Shown here one piece after another: positions 8,512-17,838 of a stretch of DNA of 64,000 nt. Every line of letters begins with the position of its first letter. The first letter of the stretch is position 1. The notes beneath the pieces are model-generated. The model had not been told where the DNA came from. It ran no database searches and worked only from the letters and a program-made list of their open reading frames with translations. Location of the stretch: positions 62,001 through 126,000 of the forward strand of contig NZ_ANHX01000086.1 in the NCBI RefSeq assembly GCF_000316035.1. The letters are read 5' to 3'. Source of the DNA: Paenibacillus sp. PAMC 26794 (lineage in GTDB: Bacteria > Bacillota > Bacilli > Paenibacillales > Paenibacillaceae). The translations under genes were made by a program, and so were the position numbers.

Positions 8512-9684
8512 CTATTTAATTAACTGAGTGCTAACTAAGGTCCGACCTTCGTCACTCAGGATGTACAGACCGGTTGTGTTATTTAAAAATAGAAATTCCT
8601 TTTCAAGATCAAATTCTCCTTTCTTGTAGGTGAACAGAACCTTCAGATTACTTGCGTCCATAATAACAAGTTCGTCATTGCCATTCTTTTTAGCTGTAAA
8701 CATAAAACTTGTACCATCAACTGCCATATGAAGAGGCATCCAATAGCTGTTATAGGTGGTTGGTATCGGCAGATATGTCTTCTCAGCGATTAACTTACCC
8801 GCAGATGAATATAATTTAAATCGTTTATTTTTAGCATCCACAAACAAAAAACGATCCTTCAATGCAACAATTTCTGTTGAATAATCAATATAAGGAAGTT
8901 CTTTTGTCCATCTGATTTTCCCCGTACTGTTGTATGCTTTTAGCGTCATCATTTTTTTGTGAATACTATAATGCAACAATGTATCATCGGATAGACCCAT
9001 AATCTGGTTATATCCTTTTCCGCCAGCAATCGTTTTTATTTTTTTTCCTGTAGTCAGGCTGCTCATGTAGAAATCGGGATGATCACTAAATTTTTTGCCG
9101 AAGATCACATTTCCTGTAATCTGTTCAATTAAATATGGAACCTTGAACTTTTGGATTGAATTTCCTTTTGTATCGTAATAGTAGAGTGTACTACTTTTTG
9201 AATCGTCAGCGTGCATAACCACATACAAACTTCCATTCTCTCTTGGATAGGCTGACTCAGGTCCGTAGTATCTCAAAAAATCTTCTGGCGGCCCGGGCAG
9301 AGGTGCTGTCCAACGGATTTCACCTGTGGCTATATGCTTGGCACTGACTTGATTATCGGCAAAAATAAACATATATCCATCATCGGAAAGTGTGTACTCG
9401 TTGTCCGTTGGAATGGACCAGAGGAGTTTCCCCGTTTTGGCATCTACACTGTCGATATAATAATCATTATTCTTGTTTACTTTAGTTACGAGCAGACTTT
9501 CATTCCCCATGGCATCTGTAACACTCTTCATTGAATATGAGCTTGTTGCATTCTGTCCACCGTTGGTAATGTCATACCCCCATTGCAATTGCAGCAGATC
9601 TTTAGCCAGAGCTGGCTCGGATGGGATTGCAAGGAAGAAGCATAGGCTAGCTATAAGCCAATAGTTGATTCGTTTTAAACTCAT
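8512..9684 (-). CDS. Secreted PQQ-like beta-propeller protein (paralog 2)
   Basis: 390 aa. A signal peptide (residues 1-27, ending PALA) is followed by repeated blades of the kind GKLLWSIPTDN, TGEIRWTAPLP and TGKIRWTKELPY. This is the PQQ-like/quinoprotein WD40-like repeat pattern. Such folds usually bind other proteins or sugars; nothing here indicates a bound cofactor or an enzyme active site. It is last in a three-gene minus-strand unit and clearly paralogous to the gene just upstream (same blade motifs and length). ATG 9684 has AAGGAG 10 nt upstream. Function unknown. Confidence 0.75.
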   Translation of the reverse strand: MSLKRINYWLIASLCFFLAIPSEPALAKDLLQLQWGYDITNGGQNATSSYSMKSVTDAMGNESLLVTKVNKNNDYYIDSVDAKTGKLLWSIPTDNEYTLSDDGYMFIFADNQVSAKHIATGEIRWTAPLPGPPEDFLRYYGPESAYPRENGSLYVVMHADDSKSSTLYYYDTKGNSIQKFKVPYLIEQITGNVIFGKKFSDHPDFYMSSLTTGKKIKTIAGGKGYNQIMGLSDDTLLHYSIHKKMMTLKAYNSTGKIRWTKELPYIDYSTEIVALKDRFLFVDAKNKRFKLYSSAGKLIAEKTYLPIPTTYNSYWMPLHMAVDGTSFMFTAKKNGNDELVIMDASNLKVLFTYKKGEFDLEKEFLFLNNTTGLYILSDEGRTLVSTQLIK

Positions 9685-9717
9685 GATGGGTAGACTCCTT
9701 ATGTAATGTTCTCTGGA

Positions 9718-10920
9718 TTATGGAAGTAACTGATACTTTCTTATCATCTGCCCGTCGGGAGGCAGGAAAAATAATTCATTTTGCTTATTGAGGAACAATT
9801 CATCTCGATTAAACTTTACATCGTTCCAATCGTTCTGTGACACCCGATAGAGCTCTCTCAGATTATTTGAATCTCTAATCACGAGTTCTATTCCCTGTTC
9901 AGTGTATTGTATGTACATAAAACTCTGTAAATCGATTGCCATTTTCAGAGGGCTATTTGGCTCACCTTGCATGTAGAAGGGATTTTCATTAACTCCTGTA
10001 ATGAATTTTCCATCTGAACTCATAAGCATGATATTGCCTGCGGTTTGTTCCAGATACAGCACACGATCATGGATGATAAATATCTCGGGAGGCCCCTTTT
10101 TAAAAGAAAAATCATACTTCCATTTCAAAGCTCCCGTAGGCGAGTATGCCCTCAGCTCAAGTTCACGGTTATTGATAAACTTCCGGGTTATTAGGGTTCC
10201 ATCGTCCGTAACCCTATTCCCGTAGGGCAAGGTTGTTTCATTGGTCAGCACCGTTAGCTTCTTACCTGTAGAAAGATCAAAAACGTGAGTATACGGACTT
10301 TTGTTGCCTGGTTGACCTAAAATAAAATTGCCTTCTATTGTGTAGTATTGCATGTAGGGGAGAATGAACTTTTTGCTTCGGTTTCCCTGTTCATCATAAT
10401 AATAAAGAGTTACATATTTGTTTTTGTGATAAGTGAAAGAATAAGCTGTTCCGTTTTTGGTGAATTCTGAAGACCGACCTTCACGAAAGTAAGGGTTTAT
10501 TGAGGACCATATCGGTTTACCGGTTGTCAGATCCGAGACCGTAATAATATCATCAAATCTTCTTTCATAGTCATCAGTCTCAGCGGGTTTGAAAGTATAC
10601 ATGTAACCATCCCTAGTTAACCCATAATCAGATTCTGGCTTGGACCATCGGATGTCCCCGGTTTCACCACTAATGTTCTCCACATATATGAGGTCCTCAT
10701 TCACAACCTTTCTCACCAGAATGTTTAGGTTGCCGGACGAATCCAGTCTGAAGTAATGCGGAGTGAATCCATCCCCCCATTGGCCAGAATCGACCTGCTT
10801 GACCCATTCAAGCTGTGGCACGGTCTTGGCTTTAGCCGACGCTGAGGGTGTGTCTACTGACAACAATCCTAGACTCAGGATGCTGATCCACAAACAAAAT
10901 CGAATACAAAACCATTTCAA
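9718..10920 (-). CDS. Secreted PQQ-like beta-propeller protein (paralog 1)
   Basis: About 400 aa. TTG at 10920 is chosen as start because AAGGAG lies 9 nt before it and it then yields a clean signal peptide (MKWFCIRF... ending SASAKA); upstream in-frame codons lack a ribosome site. The mature part has tryptophan-containing blades (SGETGDIRWSKPES, TTGKPIWSSINP, PTGALKWKYDF), as in PQQ-like propellers. It resembles the downstream protein along its length, pointing to tandem duplication. The gene begins about 35 nt after the small membrane protein gene, so the three are likely co-transcribed. Role unknown. Confidence 0.75.
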   Translation of the reverse strand: MKWFCIRFCLWISILSLGLLSVDTPSASAKAKTVPQLEWVKQVDSGQWGDGFTPHYFRLDSSGNLNILVRKVVNEDLIYVENISGETGDIRWSKPESDYGLTRDGYMYTFKPAETDDYERRFDDIITVSDLTTGKPIWSSINPYFREGRSSEFTKNGTAYSFTYHKNKYVTLYYYDEQGNRSKKFILPYMQYYTIEGNFILGQPGNKSPYTHVFDLSTGKKLTVLTNETTLPYGNRVTDDGTLITRKFINNRELELRAYSPTGALKWKYDFSFKKGPPEIFIIHDRVLYLEQTAGNIMLMSSDGKFITGVNENPFYMQGEPNSPLKMAIDLQSFMYIQYTEQGIELVIRDSNNLRELYRVSQNDWNDVKFNRDELFLNKQNELFFLPPDGQMIRKYQLLP

Positions 10921-10955
10921 AATAAACAGCTCCTTAAGAAAGATCGAGGTCAAAC

Positions 10956-11189
10956 TTAATCTGGACCTACCGTTTCATTTTTAATATCCTGCACCAACCG
11001 TATGATCTCCGCAACACCTAGTAACAATAGTCCTGCTATAATACCGTTCATCATAACTGGAAGAGCCAAAGACCATTGAAAGCCATTGAACTCATTTTGC
11101 CCAACGAGGATACCGGCAATAATGGATAGAATGATGCTAATCCAAGCTATCCACTTCAACAATTTACTCGTTTTATTTTTGTTGTACAA
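10956..11189 (-). CDS. Small membrane protein, two transmembrane segments
   Basis: About 77 aa from TTG 11189, which has AAAGGAG 9 nt upstream (an ATG at 11210 lies before that ribosome site). Two hydrophobic helices are predicted (~14-34 and ~42-61) with a charged C-terminal tail. No family was recognised. As first gene of the unit with the two secreted propeller proteins it could be a membrane partner for them, but this is inference. Confidence 0.55.
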   Translation of the reverse strand: MYNKNKTSKLLKWIAWISIILSIIAGILVGQNEFNGFQWSLALPVMMNGIIAGLLLLGVAEIIRLVQDIKNETVGPD

Positions 11190-11332
11190 AGAAATTAACT
11201 CCTTTACCATAGTATGCCATTAAGTCTATCATATCTATCATTGCTAGGTATATAGGACTATTTTTTTGTCGGATTTAGAGTTTTGTTGAAATATATTGTC
11301 ATGTGTTTTAATGTCTGTCTGCTGTATGTTAT

Positions 11333-11635
11333 TCAATGACAAAAATGCGTGGGGATGCCTGACGAATCACCTTGGATGATCTCCAGGAGCCAAAAGCTGC
11401 TGATGGGGATATTGTTGCGCCTTCTGATCTCTCCACAGACCTCGATTCCGTCCATGTCCGGAAGCATAATATCCAGAATGATGTAGTCTGGTTGAATAAG
11501 CTCCATAATCTGAAGTCCATCTTGTCCAGTGGCTGCCACGGCGGCTTCATATTGATTTTTGGTTAAATAATCTCGCAGAATGCGCGAAATATCTGATTCA
11601 TCCTCGATGATGAGGACTTTGCGTTTAGAGTTCAT
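11333..11635 (-). pseudogene. Truncated response regulator receiver domain
   Basis: The first ~75 residues are a normal OmpR-type receiver: KVLIIEDESDI with the acidic pocket, then YIILDIMLPDMDG carrying the phospho-acceptor Asp. After RRRNNIPI the family sequence stops. The expected T/S-A motif, the conserved Lys-Pro and the DNA-binding domain are all missing, replaced by about 25 unrelated residues. No continuation was found in other frames nearby. The likely reading is a decayed remnant of a two-component system, possibly once linked to the neighbouring secreted proteins; a functional single-domain regulator is unlikely without the Lys. Confidence 0.7.
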
Positions 11636-12045
11636 TCTGATCGCGCTCCAGTAAAAGGATAATAAGCTAAGGCCATGACTGTAATTATGTATATCCTTAG
11701 TTTATGTCATTTTTAGTTATAGAGGAATCAAGTTATTGGTTTAGCTATTTATTTTGTTTAGGAAAGTATGATAACTTCTCATTAAATTAATAATACCAAT
11801 GTATTGTTCCGATATTTGATAAAACATCACATTTGGAATGACAAAATGACAAAGATCAGCAAGGAAAATATGAATGATCAGAAGGGTGATCTCTTGTTCC
11901 TTGATCGGCATTGGCAGTTTCAGTAATACAGTAACGGTTTACCTTGACACAGTATATATAGCGTGACATAATACATTTCATACTAAATTACTATGTTAAG
12001 TTGGACATCGTATTTTTTCCGTTGATAAACGAGGGGGCAGTTAAA
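11636..12045. other. Intergenic region upstream of the amino acid ABC operon
   Basis: About 410 AT-rich bases. They hold the promoter at 11944-11972. A possible 18-codon frame (11870-11926, with AAGGA before its ATG) lies upstream of that promoter and is not credited. No riboswitch or T-box consensus was recognised. Confidence 0.4.
11944..11972 (+). promoter_or_regulatory. Sigma-A promoter of the amino acid ABC operon
   Basis: TTGACA (11944-11949), 17 nt, then CATAAT (11967-11972), about 75 nt before the first start codon. The AT-rich leader could hold a CymR-like operator, but no confident match was made. Confidence 0.75.
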
Positions 12046-12891
12046 ATGAAAAAGAAATTTTTGCCGGTTGTTTTTGTATTATTGTTAGGGGTTGTCATTG
12101 CAGGTTGTGGAAACAAAAATGAGACAGGCTCAGGAGCAGAATCCGGTGCAACACCAGGCCAAAAGACGATTGTAGCTGGCACGAGCGGAGTTAGCAATCC
12201 GTTCAGTTATGATAAGGACGGCCAATTGACGGGATACGATGTTGAAGTCATGAAAGCTGTTTTTGAAGGTCTTCCTGAATATAAGTTGGAAGTACAAGCT
12301 ATTGAATTTGAAGGCATTTTGACTGGCCTTGATAATGGACGTTTCCAATTGGGCGCAAATAATTTCAGCTCCAACGCAGAAAGACGCAATAAATATGATT
12401 TTTCTTTGCCTATCATTGAAAATGCAAATGTGTTTGTTGTTCGCAAGGACGATAATACACTTAAATCGATAGAAGATCTCAAGGGCTACAAAGCCGTGAC
12501 TGAAGTAGGGAATTCCGGAGCAACGCTACTTGAAAATTATAATGCGGAACATGCGGATGCCAAAGCGGACATTATGTACACCGAAGAAAACTTCGTTAAG
12601 CAGTTTGAAGGTATTGAAGCAGGACGATACGATGTAAGAATCATTTCTCGCGTTTCTGCTGAAAAGGCGATTAAAGAGCATGGCTTTACCAATTTGAAGG
12701 TGGTTCCGTTCTCTACTGAAAATAGTGATCCAGGCTCTTACCTTCTGTTCGCCAAATCCGCTGACAGTACACTGCTCGATGCAGTGAACAAGAGAATCAA
12801 AGAAATGTACAACGATGGAACGTTGCTGAAAATTAGCGAAGAACAACTTGGTGGCGATTATCTGCCTAAGAAAGAACTAATGGAGCAATAA
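12046..12891 (+). CDS. Polar amino acid ABC transporter, substrate-binding lipoprotein (cystine-type)
   Basis: About 281 aa. The lipoprotein signal ends in IAGC (Cys ~23). The mature protein is a family-3 solute-binding protein (LTGYDVEVMKAV near the N terminus, the SIEDLKG hinge, C-terminal GTLLKISEEQLGGDY). Overall it most resembles the TcyJ/TcyK cystine-binding group, so L-cystine or a related sulfur compound is the best guess. ATG 12046 has GAGGGGG 8 nt upstream, unlike the TTG at 12001. First gene of an operon with a CapA-like protein, a permease and an ATPase. Confidence 0.88.
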   Translation: MKKKFLPVVFVLLLGVVIAGCGNKNETGSGAESGATPGQKTIVAGTSGVSNPFSYDKDGQLTGYDVEVMKAVFEGLPEYKLEVQAIEFEGILTGLDNGRFQLGANNFSSNAERRNKYDFSLPIIENANVFVVRKDDNTLKSIEDLKGYKAVTEVGNSGATLLENYNAEHADAKADIMYTEENFVKQFEGIEAGRYDVRIISRVSAEKAIKEHGFTNLKVVPFSTENSDPGSYLLFAKSADSTLLDAVNKRIKEMYNDGTLLKISEEQLGGDYLPKKELMEQ

Positions 12892-12906
12892 GAAAAGGGT
12901 GATTGT

Positions 12907-14241
12907 ATGAAATTTATCGTTACAGGGGATGCGTTATTTTCCAGTCGTAATGTAGATAAAACCATGGACCCCAATCTGTTGTCCCTGTTGAAGGGAGCAG
13001 ATGAGGTCTTTACCAATGCGGAATTTGTCACCCCGCGAAAACATACAGCTCCGGCGGCAGGCCGGGGTTATCAGACGAGTGTACGTCCCAATACACTGGA
13101 TGAATTCGGACGTTTGAACATTCGTTATGTCGGCTTTGCCAACAACCATACCGGTGACTATGGAATAGAAGGACTTACGGACACCCTTGAGGAAGCGGAG
13201 CAACGCGGGCTGATTCCTCTTGGGGTGGGCATGAGTCTGCATGATGCACGTAAGCCGGTTTTTATTGATACAGCAGATGGACGAATTGCTATCATTACGA
13301 TAGGTGTGACACGAAGCGAAGTTTTCGCCGCATCCAATCCGGGGAATGGCGTTCCCGCACGTCCAGGTCTGAATCCGCTTCGGTGGTCACGCACGTACGT
13401 GGTTAACGATCAGGACTTCGAGGCTCTGAAGGGTATCAGTGAACGAATCGGTATCGCCGCAAGCATGGAAGTAGGCAAACGGATTGAGACGTTTAAGAGC
13501 AAGTCCGAGAATCATTATGAGTTCGGATCGTTGTTTGAAGGGTATCTGACCTTTGAAAAAGGCGAGAACCCGCGTGTCAAAACGACAGCGCATGAACAGG
13601 ATCAACAGGACATCTTTGAGACCATTCGTGACGCTAAAGAGCGCAGTGATTTTGTTTTTGTCAACCTGCATACACATGAGGGAGAGAATGAAGACTGGTA
13701 TTCCGATTATCCTGCTGCATTTATCGAAAGTTTTGCTCGTGGAGCTGTGGATGCAGGAGCTCATTGTGTATTCGGGCATGGTGCCCACTTTACAAGAGGT
13801 GTAGAACTTTACCAGGGACAGCCGATTTTCTACAACATTGGCAGCTTGCTCATGGAATTTGAGGCAGGAGAATCGATTGTTTCTCCGGAAATGTTCACTG
13901 CCTATGGTTATGAAGAGAACGAGTCTCCGTCTACACTGCACAAGAACAGAACAAAAGACAGTGAAGGGAACTGGCAGGGCTTCTACAGTGATCGGAAGTT
14001 CTCGGAGAACTTTGTAATCTCATTTGATCTGGATGTGGAGCAGCAGAGGTTTGATTATGAATTGATCCCGATTGATCTCCAGCTGACTCATTCAACCGTG
14101 ACCAAGCGGGGGTTGCCTGTGCTCGCATCTGAAGAGGCTACATCGTCTTTGCTTGATAGGCTGAATACAGTGAGCAAGGACAGATATAATACCGAAATTG
14201 TACGCCAAGGCGAACGTATAACCGTTAAAGAGTGGAAGTAA
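12907..14241 (+). CDS. CapA-family metallophosphatase-like protein inside the ABC operon
   Basis: 444 aa with the CapA/PgsA-type calcineurin-like fold. The metal-site signatures appear in order: TGDALFS (~6-12), NAEF (~38), FANNHTGDYG (~77-86), NLHTHEGE (~258-265) and GHGAHFTRG (~294-302). No signal peptide or membrane anchor is visible, so this version looks cytoplasmic, unlike the anchored CapA of poly-gamma-glutamate capsule systems. It begins 16 nt after the binding-protein gene and is followed closely by the permease, so it is co-transcribed with the transporter. The family has been linked to capsule and phosphatase-like roles; what it does with an amino acid importer is unknown. Confidence 0.8.
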   Translation: MKFIVTGDALFSSRNVDKTMDPNLLSLLKGADEVFTNAEFVTPRKHTAPAAGRGYQTSVRPNTLDEFGRLNIRYVGFANNHTGDYGIEGLTDTLEEAEQRGLIPLGVGMSLHDARKPVFIDTADGRIAIITIGVTRSEVFAASNPGNGVPARPGLNPLRWSRTYVVNDQDFEALKGISERIGIAASMEVGKRIETFKSKSENHYEFGSLFEGYLTFEKGENPRVKTTAHEQDQQDIFETIRDAKERSDFVFVNLHTHEGENEDWYSDYPAAFIESFARGAVDAGAHCVFGHGAHFTRGVELYQGQPIFYNIGSLLMEFEAGESIVSPEMFTAYGYEENESPSTLHKNRTKDSEGNWQGFYSDRKFSENFVISFDLDVEQQRFDYELIPIDLQLTHSTVTKRGLPVLASEEATSSLLDRLNTVSKDRYNTEIVRQGERITVKEWK

Positions 14242-14291
14242 TTCCACTTTGACGGTCTGTGGAAAATGAACGTGGAAGGAATGTAAACTTC

Positions 14292-15050
14292 ATGGGAGAG
14301 ATTTTTGATATCAACGCGGTGTTCACATCAATTCCTCGTCTGTTAGAGGTTCTTCCTGTGAGTCTGCAAATCACTGCTATTTCAATGATCGTTGGTCTTG
14401 TTTTTGCTTTGTTATTTGCGATTATTCGCATGAAAAAAGTCCCTGTTCTGAGTCAGCTTGTCACTGTCTTTATCTCGTTTATACGAGGAACACCAATTAT
14501 TGTACAGTTGTATCTAACCTATAACGGGATTCCGTTGTTATTAAAATTCATTAATCAACAGTACGGGACAGACTACAACATTAATGCTGTGCCTGCTATG
14601 CTTTTTGTTTTGGTTACTTTCGCATTTAATGAAGCTGCCTACAATTCGGAAACGATTCGTGCTGCTCTACAATCGGTGAATAAAGGACAGATCGAGGCTG
14701 CCGAATCGCTGGGCATGACCTATCTTCAGGTTTTGAGAAGAGTCATCGTTCCTGAAGCGCTTGTCGTTGCGATTCCACCGCTTGGAAATGCATTGATTGG
14801 TTTGTTAAAGGGAACGTCCTTGGCGTTTGTTGCCGGAGTTATCGAAATGACCGCACAAGGGAAAATTATTGCCGGAAGCACGTTTAGATTTTTTGAAGTC
14901 TATCTCGCTCTTGCAATTATCTATTGGGTCATGACGATTATCATTGAACAAATTCTTCGATATCTGGAGAAGAGATTCTCCATTCCAGACCCGGTTCAAC
15001 AAACGATCAACGGAGGCGGTTGGTTTAATTGGGGAAGGAGGGGCATCTGA
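14292..15050 (+). CDS. Polar amino acid ABC transporter, permease
   Basis: About 252 aa with five or six membrane helices. It carries the HisM/GlnP-type motifs FIRGTPIIVQL (~58-68) and the EAA-type loop IEAAESLGMTYLQVLRRVIVP (~137-157). It resembles TcyL/TcyM cystine permeases. Only one permease gene is present, so the channel should be a homodimer. ATG 14292 follows GGAAGGA; a GTG at 14259 is less likely. The stop overlaps the ATPase start by one base (TGATG). Confidence 0.88.
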   Translation: MGEIFDINAVFTSIPRLLEVLPVSLQITAISMIVGLVFALLFAIIRMKKVPVLSQLVTVFISFIRGTPIIVQLYLTYNGIPLLLKFINQQYGTDYNINAVPAMLFVLVTFAFNEAAYNSETIRAALQSVNKGQIEAAESLGMTYLQVLRRVIVPEALVVAIPPLGNALIGLLKGTSLAFVAGVIEMTAQGKIIAGSTFRFFEVYLALAIIYWVMTIIIEQILRYLEKRFSIPDPVQQTINGGGWFNWGRRGI

Positions 15051-15802
15051 TGATTAAGGTAAACCATTTGTCCAAGTCCTTTCACAGCAATTTAATCCTT
15101 GACGATATTTCAGTTGAGATTGAAAAGGGAGATGTTGTGGCTCTAATCGGTTCGTCAGGCGCAGGCAAGTCCACCTTTTTGCGTGCGTTGAACTGTCTGG
15201 AAACAGCGGATCGAGGTACGCTGGATCTCGAAGGGTTCAAGATTGATTTTAGTACGATTACCAATAAACAGCGGCTGGAGCTCCGGAAGCAAACGGCGAT
15301 GGTTTTTCAGCACTTCAATCTATTTCAACATCGAACTGCGCTAGATAATGTCAAAGAAGGCTTAAAGATCGTCAAAAAAATGAATGATCGTGAAGCTACG
15401 CAACTTGCCAAAGAACAGTTGGAACAAGTAGGGCTTTCCGAACGGAGTCATTATTATCCGAAGCACTTATCTGGAGGCCAACAGCAACGTGTTGGGATCG
15501 CTCGTGCTCTTGCGATGAAACCTAAACTGTTGTTGCTGGACGAGCCAACCTCTGCTCTGGATCCGGAACTCGTGGGTGAGGTACTGCAAACCATCAAAAG
15601 AACAGCGGCTACGGGTCAAACGATGCTCCTTGTTTCACATGAGATGAGTTTTGTATATGAAGTAGCGAATAAAGTTCTCTTTTTGGATAAAGGGAAAATT
15701 GTTGAAGAAGGGACTCCGGATGAGGTATTCAATCACCCTAAATCGGAGCGGGCAAAAGAATTCCTTCAAAACTATTTCCGTAACAAAGGTGATAATCGCT
15801 GA
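15050..15802 (+). CDS. Polar amino acid ABC transporter, ATP-binding subunit
   Basis: About 250 aa. All ABC motifs are intact: Walker A GSSGAGKST (~31-39), Q-loop MVFQHFNLF, signature LSGGQQQR (~139-146), Walker B LLLLDEPTSALD, and the switch His in LLVSHEM. The GAGKS/FQHFNLF pattern is typical of the polar amino acid (TcyN/GlnQ) group. ATG 15050 is chosen, with GGGAAGGAGGGG upstream. Last gene of the operon. Confidence 0.93.
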   Translation: MIKVNHLSKSFHSNLILDDISVEIEKGDVVALIGSSGAGKSTFLRALNCLETADRGTLDLEGFKIDFSTITNKQRLELRKQTAMVFQHFNLFQHRTALDNVKEGLKIVKKMNDREATQLAKEQLEQVGLSERSHYYPKHLSGGQQQRVGIARALAMKPKLLLLDEPTSALDPELVGEVLQTIKRTAATGQTMLLVSHEMSFVYEVANKVLFLDKGKIVEEGTPDEVFNHPKSERAKEFLQNYFRNKGDNR

Positions 15803-15883
15803 TGCGAGCCTTAATCTGTAAGCCATGATTGGACGCTCAAACGTTATTTATGGATAGCGAACCAATGGGCATTCTTTAAATAT

Positions 15884-15935
15884 AAATAACACCTTGGGCA
15901 GACACGATATGCGTGTATTGACCAAGGTGTTATTT
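15884..15935. terminator. Terminator between converging genes
   Basis: Perfect 14-bp stem (AAATAACACCTTGG at 15884-15897, complement at 15922-15935) lying between the ABC operon and the minus-strand AraC gene. It is probably bidirectional. Confidence 0.8.
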
Positions 15936-15980
15936 GTATCTATCGTTTCCTGAAGTGTGAGAGTATCTTATATAGCATCC

Positions 15981-16811
15981 TCATACATGCTCCAGATCAT
16001 CGCTAGGCTCATGCTGCTTGGATTTGAGATACTCCGCCGGAGATACACCGAAGTGAGCCCGGAATACCCGGTGGAAATAGGAGTAACTTGCAAAACCGCA
16101 AGATTCCGCAATATGCTCCAGTGTCATTTCACTGTATTTCATTCGTTCCAGCGCCGCATTCAGACGGATCTCAATCGCATATTGAATCATGGTCTGATTG
16201 TAGTGCTCCTTAAATAAACGGACTGCACGTGACAGGCTGAGGCCCGCATAACGTGCCGCTTCCTCAAGCTTGAACGTAACCGAGGCATGTTCCTCAATAA
16301 AACGTTTTAACTTCAGCGCAGAGGACACTGCCCGATCGGTCTGAATATTCTCTTTAATTGCCCGGTCGATATACAGACATAATCCGCGCAGTAACGCATC
16401 CTTTAGCTCCGCATTTTCCTCAAGAGGTCCGCGACGTTTCTCAAGTAACATATTTCTCCACAGGCTGATGAGCTTGTCATCCAGTCCAATTCGGCTCACG
16501 GTAGATCGATGCTGCCGTTTCCACCAGTTCTCGATCCAACTGCCCTCGCAGAACAGATAATAATCTCCGCTGGACAAGCGTCCTTCCTTATGTGGTTCAT
16601 CGACCACGAGATGATAATCGTCGCCAGGCTTGAGCAGCAACAAATCCCCGCTAGTCATCCTGAATTCTTTATCCTGTACATACACTTTGCACGAGCCTTC
16701 GGTCTGCAGACGGAACAGATAGGTTTGCAGCTCGCCCTTCATATTATGAGTGAACGCTTTATAGTGGTATGAGTAGTCACAGATCAGTACAGATGTCTCT
16801 AACGTATCCAA
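15981..16811 (-). CDS. AraC-family transcriptional regulator (module A)
   Basis: About 276 aa. The N-terminal half is a cupin-like ligand-binding domain (GDLLLLKPGDDYHL is the typical strand). The C-terminal ~100 residues are a double helix-turn-helix: first HTH AARYAGLSLSRAVRLFKEHY, second LEHIAESCGFASYSYFHRVF, ending FGVSPAEYL. TTG 16811 is preferred as start because GGGGGA lies 7 nt upstream; an ATG at 16847 is possible. It is divergent from the isomerase/oxidoreductase pair, its probable target. Confidence 0.88.
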   Translation of the reverse strand: MDTLETSVLICDYSYHYKAFTHNMKGELQTYLFRLQTEGSCKVYVQDKEFRMTSGDLLLLKPGDDYHLVVDEPHKEGRLSSGDYYLFCEGSWIENWWKRQHRSTVSRIGLDDKLISLWRNMLLEKRRGPLEENAELKDALLRGLCLYIDRAIKENIQTDRAVSSALKLKRFIEEHASVTFKLEEAARYAGLSLSRAVRLFKEHYNQTMIQYAIEIRLNAALERMKYSEMTLEHIAESCGFASYSYFHRVFRAHFGVSPAEYLKSKQHEPSDDLEHV

Positions 16812-17008
16812 AGATAAAATCCCCCAATATGTACATCCTGCATGCATTCAAATGGGTACATTCAATAGATGCAAAATGATGGAAATAAAAATTGACCAGA
16901 TAGTTCATGTTCTGACTATATTGTATATGTTCATTCTAGCCTGTTTTACGTTAGGATGATACCAGATAGAGCAATGAAAGCAAATTTGAGAACAGAGGTG
17001 TATCCTAC

Positions 17009-17785
17009 ATGAAAAAACTTAATATTGGTTTGCAATTGTTTACACTCCGTGATGAAACTGCAGCAGATTTTCGTGGTACGTTGCGTAAGGTAGCGGCCCT
17101 TGGATATGAAGGTGTGGAGTTTGCCGGATATGGCGATATTCCAGCTGAGGAAATGAAAGCGCTACTAGATGAACTTGGACTGAAAGGATTCAGCAGCCAC
17201 GTTTCATTACATGCGATGCGCGAAGACTTGCAAAAACAAATCGATTACCTGAAAACAATTGGTGCACAATATATCATTTGTCCTTACCTGATGCCAGAAG
17301 ATCGTCCTGAGAATGCAGAAGGATGGACCAAGCTATTCGCTGAGTTACAACAATATGGAGCTGAAGCTGCGAAACAAGGATTGATCTTCGGATACCATAA
17401 TCATGACTTTGAATTCCATGGTCAGGTTGGGGATGCGAATGCCTTTGATGCTATGTTCGCTCAAACGACGACGGAAGCGGTAAAAGTGGAAATGGACGTA
17501 TGTTGGGTACAATTTGCGGGACAAAATCCGATCGAGTATATTAATAAATATGCGGGCCGCTTGCCGCTGCTTCATCTGAAGGACTTCAGCAAAGACGAAC
17601 AGGGCCAGATGAAAACACTAGAACTTGGACAAGGTTCGGTTGACTTGCCAGCTGTTATTAAAGAGGCTACAAATGCAGGCGTGGAATGGCTGATCGTGGA
17701 ACAGGACGTATGTCAGAATCCACCGCTTGAGAGCGTATCCAACAGCTATAACTGGCTGAAAGAAAACTATCTGAACCAGTTCTAA
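17009..17785 (+). CDS. Sugar phosphate isomerase/epimerase family (TIM-barrel)
   Basis: 258 aa, Pfam AP_endonuc_2 fold. The opening LNIGLQLFTLRDETAADF is typical of IolE/IolI and hydroxypyruvate-isomerase relatives. Probable metal ligands are the Glu/Asp in VKVEMDVCWV, the His in LLHLKDF and the Glu in WLIVEQD. A HNHDFEF motif contributes His residues to the pocket. The gene is paired with a Gfo/Idh/MocA dehydrogenase 53 nt downstream, a common partnership in inositol or uncommon-sugar catabolism. The exact substrate cannot be read from sequence. Confidence 0.85.
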   Translation: MKKLNIGLQLFTLRDETAADFRGTLRKVAALGYEGVEFAGYGDIPAEEMKALLDELGLKGFSSHVSLHAMREDLQKQIDYLKTIGAQYIICPYLMPEDRPENAEGWTKLFAELQQYGAEAAKQGLIFGYHNHDFEFHGQVGDANAFDAMFAQTTTEAVKVEMDVCWVQFAGQNPIEYINKYAGRLPLLHLKDFSKDEQGQMKTLELGQGSVDLPAVIKEATNAGVEWLIVEQDVCQNPPLESVSNSYNWLKENYLNQF

Positions 17786-17838
17786 GTGCATCATCAAGCT
17801 TAAACTAAAAACGTTAATCTATTTGTCAAAGGAGACTT

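Noticed and set aside
11870..11926. 18-codon leader-peptide-like frame with AAGGA before its ATG
   Set aside because: It lies upstream of the consensus promoter at 11944-11972, so it would not be on the operon transcript; no regulatory codon run is present.
13387..13941. 184-codon minus-strand frame opposite the CapA-like gene
   Set aside because: Antisense shadow of a conserved metallophosphatase gene, with no ribosome site and no recognisable motif.
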